Positions 39,092 through 51,000 of a stretch of 64,000 nt of DNA are shown here, piece after piece (position 1 is the first letter of the stretch; the number at the start of each line of letters is the position of its first letter). Under the pieces are notes generated by a model. That model saw only the letters and a program-made list of their open reading frames with translations, ran no database searches and was not told the origin of the DNA. Source of the stretch: Pelosinus fermentans DSM 17108 (lineage in GTDB: Bacteria; Bacillota; Negativicutes; DSM-13327). The position numbers and the translations under genes are program-made. The stretch lies in NCBI RefSeq assembly GCF_000271485.2, contig NZ_AKVN02000001.1, positions 1,058,001-1,122,000 on the forward strand, in the 5' to 3' direction.

Positions 39092-42000
39092 ATGAAGGAT
39101 TTTCTGGAGTATATTCTGTATGAAGTAAAAAACAAACGCTTACTAAAAGCAGATGCGGTAGATTTGATACATCAATTTCAAATGAAAACGGTTTCAAAAC
39201 ATGATTTGCTTCATCCGTTGTTACAGCAAAACACTTCTGACTTATCTAGGCAGTGTTTCAGTTCCAGTTTTACGGGTATGGAGTTTTTCCTGAAAGATCA
39301 TATAGTAAAGGGGCAGCGTGTACTGCCTGGCGTGGCATATTTGGAAATGGCCCGGGCTGCAGTAAAACTGGCTGCAGGGCCATTAATGGAAGGGAAAACT
39401 GGAATGCGCCTGAAAAATGTGGTTTGGGCTCGGCCAATAGCGGTAGGGGAAAGAACAGTTCAGGTACATATAGAGCTTTCTTCAGAGGAGAATGGAGAGA
39501 TTGCCTATGAGATTTACAGTCAGCCGGAAGATGATGCTGAAGAAGCTGTAATTCATAGTCAAGGGAGTGCTGTTTTTACAAATTTTATTGAGAAAAAGGA
39601 AATGCTGGATCTTGGGGCATTGAAAATGGAGTGCAGCCAAAGTATTTTATCATCGACTCAATGTTATGAAGCATTTAGCAAGATGGGAATTGCTTATGGA
39701 CCAGGGCATCAGGGGATTGAAACACTGTTTTTAGGAGCAGACAAAATAGTAGCGAAACTGACATTACCTTCTTCTGTAATGGATACTCAGGATCAGTTTA
39801 TCCTGCATCCCAGTATAATGGACTCCGCCCTGCAGGCATCCATGGGTCTGATGATTGGCTCCGGCAGTCTTAAACCCGCGCTGCCCTTTGCCCTGCAGGA
39901 ACTGGAATTAATGGAAGCCTGCACCTCCAGTATGTGGGCAGTAGTACGGTACAGCCCGGGCAGCAAAGGGGAAGATAAGGTACAGAAACTGGATATTGAT
40001 CTATGCAATGAAGAAGGAACCGTTTGTGTACGCATGAAGGGCTTTTCTGCAAGAATCCTGGAAGGAGAAATCGATTCAGGGGCAAAGGAACAGATCGGCA
40101 TGTTACGATATCAGCCCGTCTGGAAAGAGGAGCAGGCAATAGTGGAAACAACTGCCTCCCCATATCTTCAGCATGTGGTAATGCTCTGCGAGCTGAAGGA
40201 AAGTATTCAAGAAGATCTGGAAAACCATCTGCCTGGAGTACGCTGCATTACCTTACAAGCCGAACAGAAAAACATCGAAGAAAGGTTTCTGTCTTATACT
40301 GAGCAGGTATTTCAGGAAGTGAAAAAGATACTGGAGAACAAGCCCAAAGGGCAGGTACTCTTGCAGCTTGTCATTTGCAGTCAACAGGAACAGCGGCTCT
40401 TTTCCGGTCTTTCCGGACTGTTGAAGACGGCTCATCTAGAAAACTCCAAACTGATTGGACAGGTAATTGAGGTAGAAGATACGGAACAATTGGCGGAGAA
40501 ACTGCAAAAAGAGAGCAGCATGAGCTCGATAAACAGTCATATTCGCTATCAGGATGGCAAACGATGGGTTGCTGAGTGGAAGGAAATGAAAGATACGCAA
40601 GATACTGTGAAGATTCCCTGGAAAGACCAGGGAGTCTATTTAATTACAGGAGGAGCAGGAGGGCTGGGCCTTAGTTTTGCTCAGGATATTGCCCGGCAGG
40701 CAAAATCAGCCACCATAATCCTTACAGGCCGATCTGCCCTCACCCAAGAAATGCAGACGAAATGGCAAGGAATTGTGACATTGGGAGCACGGGTGGAATA
40801 TCGGCAGGCAGATGTAACAGATCAGCAGGCCGTGAGTCGTTTGATTGAGAAGATTCAAGAAGAATTTGGCGGTTTGCATGGTATTCTGCATTGTGCCGGG
40901 GTAATCCGCGATAATTTTATCTTGAAAAAGACACAGGAAGAAATGCAGGAAGTTCTGTCACCCAAGGTGCTGGGGCTGGTGAATCTGGATCAGGCTGCAA
41001 AGGACATGAAGCTGGATTTCTTTATCTTGTTTTCCTCCATAGCCGGCAGTCTGGGGAACGCAGGCCAGGCTGATTATGCTGCTGCCAATGCCTTTATGGA
41101 TGCTTATGCCGAATATCGCAATGATTTGGCTGCCCGGCAGCAGAGGCATGGGAAAACGCTCTCCATGAACTGGCCGTTGTGGCAAGATGGCGGAATGGGT
41201 GTTGATGAAGCAACGAAAGAAATGATGATGCGCAGTATGGGTATGATTGCGCTGCAGACAGCAAGCGGTATCCAGGCGCTGTATCAAAGTATAGGCGACG
41301 GGAAAAATCAGGTAATGGTAATGGAAGGCAAGATGATGCGAATGAGGCAGAAGCTGCTTGCAGTTACAAACCCCATTCCTGTCCAAGCAAAGATATCTTC
41401 AGAATCGGATGCCAATGGGCAGATTGATTCGAGCCAGCTGCTGGGCAAAATAGAAAATGCATTGATGCAGGCAGTATCCCAGCTGCTTAAGGTGAAGCTG
41501 TCTGATATCGATATCAGTACAGAATTGAGTGAATATGGTTTTGATTCCATAACATTTACGGAGTTTGCCAATAAGCTGAACCAGGATTATAAAATGGAAT
41601 TAACTCCTACCGTATTCTTTGAATACCCAACCATTCAAAGCTTTGCAGAATATTTGACAGAAGAGTATCGATCTTTGCTGGCATCACAATTTCTAGCGTC
41701 AGACAAGGCAGATTGTTTAGAACAGCCAGTGGTAAATGAGCCTAAAGAAAATCTTAAAAATAAAAGGCAACACTCTCAATTTGCAAGAATGATGCCGCCA
41801 GTTTTAGCAAACACAGAAGAAAGTGACAAAGAACCTATTGCGATTGTGGGAATGGCTGGGAAATTCCCCAAAGCAAAAGATGTAAATGAATTCTGGGAAA
41901 ACCTGCTGGAAGGGAGGGACTGCATTGCAGAAATTCCCCCCGGCCGATGGGATTGGCGGGAATATTACGGCGATCCGGCTAAAGAAGTCAATAAAACCAA

Positions 42001-45000
42001 TATCAAATGGGGTGGTTTCATTGATGGTGTAGAGGAGTTTGATCCCTTGTTCTTTGGGATTTCTCCCCGGGAAGCTGAACTGATGGATCCTCAGCAGCGT
42101 CTCTTAATGACATACGTCTGGAAAGTCATTGAAGATGCCGGATATTCCCCTCAGGATTTGTCGGGAACGGAAACGGGAATTTTTGTGGGGACTGGGAGCA
42201 GCGGTTATGATGGGCTGATTTCTAAGGCAAATGTAGCAATTGAAGGTTATTCTTCCACGGGAATCGTTCCGTCAGTAGGTCCGAATCGGATGAGTTATCT
42301 GCTAAACCTTCATGGACCCAGCGAACCGATTGAAACGGCATGCTCCAGTTCCTTGGTAGCCATCCACCGGGCCGTACAGGCTCTGGAAAGCGGTGCCTGC
42401 GAAATGGCAATTGCCGGGGGTGTCAACACGCTCGTGACACCCGATCTTTATATCAGTTTTAATAAAGCAGGCATGCTTGCAGAGGATGGACGCTGCAAGA
42501 CCTTCTCCGATCAAGCGAATGGCTATGTGCGGGGTGAAGGAGCAGGAATGCTGCTCCTCAAGAAACTAAAAGATGCAGAGTCTGCCGGAGATCATATTTA
42601 CGGGATCATTAAAGGAACTGCTGAAAACCATGGAGGACGTGCCAATTCTTTAACGGCACCCAATCCCAAGGCACAGGCCAAGCTGCTGGAAACTGCGTAT
42701 ACAAAAGCAGGAATTGATCCTAGGACCGTTACCTATATTGAGGCTCATGGAACGGGTACTGAACTTGGCGATCCTATCGAAATCAATGGACTGAAGGCGG
42801 CATTTAAAGAATTGTATGAAGCAACAGGAGATGCTGAGGTGACAAATAGTCATTGTGGCTTAGGTTCTGTGAAGACGAATATTGGTCATTTAGAGCTTGC
42901 AGCAGGAGTGGCGGGCGTGATCAAAGTGCTGCTGCAGCTGCAGCATAAAACCCTGGTGAAAAGTCTTCACTGCGACAAGGTGAATCCATATATACAGCTT
43001 ACAGACAGTCCCTTTTATATTGTCCAGGAAAAAAGGGAATGGAAATCCCTGCAGGATGAGACGGGAAAAGAGATCCCAAGACGAGGGGGAGTGAGTTCCT
43101 TTGGTTTTGGCGGTGTGAATGCTCATGTGGTAATTGAAGAATATATCCCTCCAAGACGCAAACAAGAGTCAATACCAATTAATGACCACAATCCAGCATT
43201 GATTGTATTGTCAGCCAGGAATGAAGAGAGGCTGAAAGAGCAGGCACAGCAGCTGTTGCGTGCGATTAAAGAAGAAGGATTTTCCGATTGTCATTTAGCT
43301 GACATGGCTTATACGCTGCAAATAGGACGTGAAGCTATGGAGGAACGTTTGGCAGTGATGGCAGGTTCTATTAAGGAGCTGGAAGAAAAGCTGCAGAGCT
43401 TTGTGACGGGGCAGGATAATAATGGTTTATATCGAGGGCAGGTTAAGCGCAGTAAAGATACGGTTGCTATTTTTACTGCAGATGAAGATTTAGAAAAGGC
43501 GGTTGATGCCTGGATCAGTAAGAGGAAATATGAGAAGATTTTAAATCTGTGGGTCAAAGGGCTAGCCCTTGACTGGAACAAAATATATGGAGCTGCAAAG
43601 CCTCAGCGAATCAGTCTGCCTACCTATCCTTTTGCCAGGGAAAGCTACTGGATACCGAAGAAAGAACTGCAGTTTGCAGCCAGCACCATTGCAAAGCTAA
43701 CACCTTTGCTGCATCGGAATACGTCTACTTTTTCTGAGCAGCGGTTTAGTTCAACCTTCACTGGCCAGGATTTTTTCCTGAAGGATTATTCTGTGAAGGG
43801 GAAGCGAATCTTCTCAGAAGCTGCTTATCTTGAAATGGCCCGGGAGGCTGTGAGCCAGGCAGCGGGTTTCTCAAAAGGACAGATGGAGATTCGGCTGAGC
43901 AATGTGTTATGGATGCAGCCTTTCGTTTTCAGTGAAGAGGAATTTGATATGCATATTGAACTAATACCGGAGGAAAGCGGTCAAATTGCCTTTGAAATAT
44001 ATGGTCAGCCTGGAGGCAAAAATAAAGAGGCTATCGTATATAGCCTGGGAACTGCTGTACTGAATGGAGTCCCTGGAAAAAGCATGCCGTTGGATTTGGC
44101 TGATCTTCAAGTGCAGTGCAGCGGCAGATGTTTTAATGCCAGTCAATGTTATGAGGCGTTAGCTGGTATAGGGATTGATTGCGGTCCAGGATACCAAGGA
44201 ATTGAGGCAGTATATGCAGGAACGAAACAAGTACTTGCTCAATTGACATTGTCTCCTTGTGTCTTAGACACGCACGACCAATTTGTACTGCACCCCAGTT
44301 TGCTGAATTCAGCTATTTGGGCATCCATAGGTTTCATGATGGATTCAGAAGAATGTGAGACGAGGCTGCCAGCTGCCTTGCAGGAACTTGAAATTCTTGG
44401 TCCTTGCTCACCTGCCATGTGGGCTTGGATTCGTTACAGTGAAGGCAGTGCTGCTGCTGCTTCATTACAACAGTTTGATATTGATCTGTGCGACACCCAG
44501 GGTAAGGTTTGCATACGTATGAAAGGTTTGGAAATGCAAGGGGATACAGAAGAAAGCACGTCTGGCGATTCTGTAGAGGTGGCAAGACAAAGCATGGCAG
44601 TTCCTAAAAAACAGGAAGCTTTTGAAATGATGACATTTGAAGAAACCTGGCAGGAGCAAGCTTTGTCAAATCGTGGTCCGGCTAAGATCAGAACACTGGT
44701 TTGTTTTCTGTCCAATGCAGAAAATCAAAACAAGGCAGCAGAAGAGCTTCAAACCCTTGATCCGCAAACAAAAATACTCTTCATCTCTCAACATCCAAAT
44801 CATACAGCATCCTCCCATACCATTTATTCCATTTCCCGCAAAGATCCTTCTAGCTATGAACAGGCATTTCAAAGCATCCGGGAGGAGTACGGCGAGATAG
44901 ACGGGATGCTGTATCTGTGGCCAATAGAAGATGCCACATGTATTGAAGACTATTCCGTCATTGTGTATCTGCTGCAAAGTATTGCTGCCGTAAAACTAAA

Positions 45001-48000
45001 AGCCAGGCGAGTCTTGCTGGGAGCACAGTTTGAAACAGGGCTGGAACGCTGCTATCTGGATTCCTGGATTGGTTTTGAGCGCTCTTTAGGGCTTGTTCTG
45101 CCCAATACGCAAGTAGCTGTGATGTATCAAAAGAGCAGCGGGCCAGATGCAAAATCGACTATGGAAGATTGGCTGACCAAACTCTGGTCAGAACTGGAGA
45201 CCGAGAAACTCCAAAGCGTTTTCTACCAAGGGGGAAAACGCTATGTATACCAGGTTCAGGAAACGTTTCTAGAGACAGGCAGCAGCCTTTTACAGGCAGG
45301 AGGAACCTATCTCATAACAGGAGGGTGCGGAGGACTGGGCTTTCTATTTGCCAGGCACTTTGCCAAAACCCATGGGGCGAATCTAATCCTAACAGGCAGA
45401 TCAGCCCTGGATGAGGAAAAGCAGGCAAAAATCCGGGAATTAGAAGCACTAGGCAGTCATGCCCTATACCTGCAGGCAGACAGCTGCGATGTAAGCAGTA
45501 TGAAAACCGCTTTGGGAGAGGCGAAAGCAAAATATGGCAAGATTCATGGAGTGATTCATGCAGCAGGTCTGGCAGGCAGCCAAAGTCTATTTGAAAAAGA
45601 CCTGGCAGGATTCAGCAAGATAATCGAACCGAAAATTAAAGGCACTCTGGTGCTGGATGAAGTGCTTCAGGAAGAGGCACTTCATTTTATGTGCTATTTT
45701 TCCTCTTCCTCTGCCATTCTAGGGGATTTTGGTTCTTGTGACTATGCCATCGGCAACCGTTTTCAGATGGCGTATGCTAACTATCGGCAGGAAAAGCAGC
45801 TGGAGGGAAAGGCATATGGCAAGAGTCTGGTGATAAACTGGCCTCTATGGAAGGATGGAGGAATGGGAGTCGGTGAGGAAGAGAACAGCAAGCTCTATTT
45901 AAAATCCAGCGGTCAGCGTTTTTTAGAAGCGGAAGAAGGCGTTGGGATATTTGATCAATTGTTAACACAAAACAAAACCCAGCATTTAATCGTAGTTGGA
46001 GAGCGCAGCCGGGTACAGCGCTTTTTAAGGCTGTCATCACAAGAACAGCCTGTTATAGCAGCAGCGACTATTTCCATGTCTGGCCGCCCGGGAAGACGAG
46101 CCGAAATGAAGGGGTTTACCCTGGAGCAATGCATTGAGTGGGATCTGAAAGAACAAGCCAGCCAGCTGCTGAAAATTCCACGGGACAAGTTGGAGCAGGA
46201 TGAAAATCTGGCAGATTTTGGTTTTGATTCCATAAGTTTAGCTCAATTTGCAGGAATATTAACAAATCATTACAGCATCGAATTTACTCCTTCTTTATTT
46301 TTTGGATATTCAACACTTGAAAAATTAAAGAAATACTTTTTAATCGAGTATCAGGAGACCATGAAGGAGTATTACCAGGAATCTGCTGCTGAGGATATCA
46401 GCGAGAAAGTTCCAGTAATTGTAATGGCATCCAAACGGCAGGCTGCTAAGAAGTCTAGATTTGCAAGACAAAAGACTGTCCTAGCCTTACAGGAGCAGGA
46501 GCCCATTGCCATCATCGGAATGAGCGGCCGCTTCCCGGAAGCCAGAACCGTAGATGAAATGTGGCAGATTCTTGCCGCAGGCAAAGACGTAATCCAAGAC
46601 TTTCCGGCAGACCGCTTCTCAGGAAAAGGGAAAAGTCCATATCAATACGGTGCCATTCCGGGAGTCAGTGAATTTGACCCGCTGTTCTTTGAGATATCCC
46701 CCCGGGAAGCCGAAAGCATGGACCCCAGACAGCGGCTGCTGCTGCAGGAATCATGGAAGGCCTTAGAAGATGCAGGCTATGGAAGCGCCCAGATCCAAAA
46801 GAGTAAAATCGGTATGTTTGTGGGAGTGGAAGAAGGGGATTATCGCTTGCTGCTCAAAGAAAAGAGCAGCATTACGTCCAATCATAATGCCGTTTTATCG
46901 GCCCGCTTAGCCTATTTCCTAAACCTAAGCGGACCGAATATGGCAATTAATACGGCCTGCTCCTCCGGCTTAGTGGCAGTACATCAAGCCTGCCAAAGCA
47001 TCCGCCAGCAAGAATGCGACACCGCCCTGGCGGCCGGCGTGAATCTGCTGCTGACACCGCAGATGTTTCAAGGGATGAGTGAAGCGGGTATGCTGTCAGA
47101 GGACGGGAAGTGCTTTGCCTTTGATAAAAGAGCCAATGGGATGGTTCCAGCGGAAGCGGTTGCGGTAGTGGTACTAAAACGCCTGTCCCAGGCAAAGGCA
47201 GATAAAGATCCGATCTATGCCGTAATCAAAGGAAGCGGTATTAACTATGACGGAAAAACCAATGGAATCACCGCTCCCAGTGGTGCTTCCCAAACGAAGC
47301 TTCTAAAATCGGTGTATGATCAGTACCAGATAAACCCCGAAGACCTTGAATACATTGTCACTCATGGGACGGGGACGAAATTAGGAGATCCCATTGAAGT
47401 CAATGCTCTGTATGATGCATTTAAAGACTATACGAAAAAGCAGGGCTACTGCGCCCTGACGTCGACCAAGACCAACTTTGGACATGCACTGGCGGCTTCC
47501 GGTCTGGTGAGCTTAATTAGCCTGGTTCAGGCATTTCGTCATGAAACCATACCAGCCAGCCTTCACTTTCAAGAAGAGAATGAATACATTCATTGGTCGG
47601 GAAGTCCGTTCTATGTAAATAAAGAAAGCAAAGCTTGGCCTGAACAGGAAGAAAAGAGGAGAATGGGTGGGGTAAGTGCCTTTGGAATGAGCGGTACGAA
47701 TGTGCATATGGTACTGGAAAGCTATTCGGAGAACAGGATAGAAGTACAAAAACCATTCCCCTGCTATCTGCTGGCCTTTTCTGCCAAAACCCAAGAGAGC
47801 CTGCAGGAAAAATGCAAAGAAATGATCGTCTGCTTAGAAACGGAAAAGGCAAAAAGCTTAGGGGAGATTAGCTTTACCTTGCTGGAAGGGCGTCAGCACT
47901 TTGCCCATCGCTGTGCAGTGGTAGTGCAGGACAAAGAAGATGGGATCTATGTACTGCAGCAGATGGGGAGTAAAGAAAAACTCCCCAATCTGTTTAAAGG

Positions 48001-51000
48001 GACAGTAGCCCGGGATTTTACAGGGCAGAAAGCGATCGAGGAATATGGTCAAGAGTTGTTAGCGCAAAGCTTCTCCCAGCAGGCAGATATAAATCGCTAT
48101 AAAGAGATACTGCATGCTTTGGCAGATCTCTATTGCCAGGGATATGACCTTGCCTGGCGGCAGCTATATGGTGAAGAAAAACTAAACCGTCTTCATCTGC
48201 CCGGCTATCCCTTTGCAAAAGAAAGCTATTGGGTGCCGGAGATGGAAAGTTCACTCACTGACAGGAGCCATTTAGGAAGTGCAACAGTCCTTCATCCCCT
48301 GCTGCAGCAAAATACATCGGATTTTTCAGAACAGCGTTTCAGTTCCAGTTTTACGGGCGAAGAGTTTTTCCTGAAAGATCATGTGGTGAAGGGGCAGCGT
48401 ATACTGCCTGGGGTAGCGTATCTGGAAATGGTCCGGGCCGCAGCCCAGCAGACAGCAGGAGCATTAATGGAAGAAAAAACAGGGATGCGGCTGAAAGACA
48501 TAATTTGGGCACAGCCGATAGTAGTGGAAGAAGAGGCAGCTCAGGTACACATAGGACTTTTCCAAAAAGAAAATGGAGAAATATCCTATGAAATTTACAG
48601 TCAGATGAAAGACAATGTAAAAGAGGCTGTTATACATAATCAGGGGAGTATTGCTCTGGTAAGTTATTTGGAAGAAAGGAAAGTTTTAGATCTGAAAGCA
48701 TTGCAGGCTGAATGCAGCCAAGGCACTTTATCAGCTGCTCAATGTTATAAAAGACTTAAAGCAGCAGGAGTGGAATATGATACGAGATACCAGGGAATCG
48801 AGAGTGTGTATCTGGGAGTGGATCAGGTCCTGGCTAAGTTAATGATCCCTTCTTCTATCTTGGATACCCAGGAACAATTTAACTTGCATCCATGTTTACT
48901 AGATTCGGTTATGCAGGTAATCGGTCTGCAGATGGCTGCCGAATGTTGCAGACCTGCTGCTATCATTGCTTTACAAGAACTTGCAATAATTGGTCAATAT
49001 ATTTCAGCACCTTGGGTTCGAATTTGCAGGGATAGGAAGTCGGAAAGATTTGATGTGGATTTCTGTGATGATCAAGGAATGGTTTACATGCAAATGAAAG
49101 GGCTGGAAATACAGGCGTATACAGAAGAGATGAATATGATACCTTCTGAAACCAATTCCCTATACCCTGAGATTCACAACAGCCAGTATCCAGTTGCCCA
49201 AGGAAGACGAGCTGAAATGAAGGGATTTACCTTGGAGCAATGTATTGATTGGGATTTGAAGGAGCAAGTCAGTCAGCTGCTTAAGATCTCCCGGGATAAA
49301 TTAGATCGGGAAGAAAACCTGGCAGAGTTTGGTTTTGATTCCATAAGCTTATCCGAATTTGCAGGAATCATAACAGATCATTACAGCATCGAATTTACTC
49401 CTGCTCTATTTTTTGGATACTCAACGTTAAAAAGTTTAACTCAATACTTTTTAACAGAGTATCAGGATGTTATGCAATTGCATTATCGAGAAGCTGTTAT
49501 GGAAGAGGGCAGACAAGTCGTTCAGGCAGTGCCGGCAGCTACCTTACCCTCTAAACGTCAGACCTCGACACAATCCAGATTTATGAATAAATCAGTTTGC
49601 CAGGAGATACAGGAGCAGGAACCCATTGCCATCATCGGAATGAGCGGCCGCTTCCCGGAAGCCAGAACCGTAGATGAAATGTGGCAGATTCTTGCCGCAG
49701 GCAAAGACGTAATCCAAGACTTTCCGGCAGACCGCTTCTCAGGAAAAGGGAAAAGTCCATATCAATACGGTGCCATTCCGGGAGTCAGTGAATTTGACCC
49801 GCTGTTCTTTGAGATATCCCCCCGGGAAGCCGAAAGCATGGACCCCAGACAGCGGCTGCTGCTGCAGGAATCATGGAAGGCCTTAGAAGATGCAGGCTAT
49901 GGAAGCGCCCAGATCCAAAAGAGTAAAATCGGTATGTTTGTGGGAGTGGAAGAAGGGGATTATCGCTTGCTGCTCAAAGAAAAGAGCAGCATTACGTCCA
50001 ATCATAATGCCGTTTTATCGGCCCGCTTAGCCTATTTCCTAAACCTAAGCGGACCGAATATGGCAATTAATACGGCCTGCTCCTCCGGCTTAGTGGCAGT
50101 ACATCAAGCCTGCCAAAGCATCCGCCAGCAAGAATGCGACACCGCCCTGGCGGCCGGCGTGAATCTGCTGCTGACACCGCAGATGTTTCAAGGAATGAGT
50201 GAAGCGGGTATGCTGTCAGAGGACGGGAAGTGCTTTGCCTTTGATAAAAGAGCCAATGGAATGGTTCCAGCGGAAGCGGTTGCGGTAGTGGTACTAAAAC
50301 GCCTGTCCCAGGCAAAGGCAGATAAGGATCCGATCTATGCCGTAATCAAAGGAAGCGGCATTAACTATGACGGAAAAACCAATGGAATCACCGCTCCCAG
50401 TGGTGCTTCCCAAACGAAGCTTCTAAAATCGGTGTATGATCAGTACCAGATAAACCCCGAAGACCTTGAATACATTGTCACTCATGGGACGGGGACGAAA
50501 TTAGGAGATCCCATTGAAGTCAATGCTCTGTATGATGCATTTAAAGACTATACGAAAAAGCAGGGCTACTGCGCCCTGACGTCGACCAAGACCAACTTTG
50601 GACATGCACTGGCGGCTTCCGGTCTGGTGAGCTTAATTAGCCTGGTTCAGGCATTTCGTCATGAAACCATACCAGCCAGCCTTCACTTTCAAGAAGAGAA
50701 TGAATACATTCATTGGTCGGGAAGTCCGTTCTATGTAAATAAAGAAAGCAAAGCTTGGCCTGAACAGGAAGAAAAGAGGAGAATGGGTGGGGTAAGTGCC
50801 TTTGGAATGAGCGGTACGAATGTGCATATGGTACTGGAAAGCTATTCGGAGAACAGGATAGAAGTACAAAAACCATTCCCCTGCTATCTGCTGGCCTTTT
50901 CTGCCAAAACCCAAGAGAGCCTGCAGGAAAAATGCAAAGAAATGATCGTCTGCTTAGAAACGGAAAAGGCAAAAAGCTTAGGGGAGATTAGCTTTACCTT

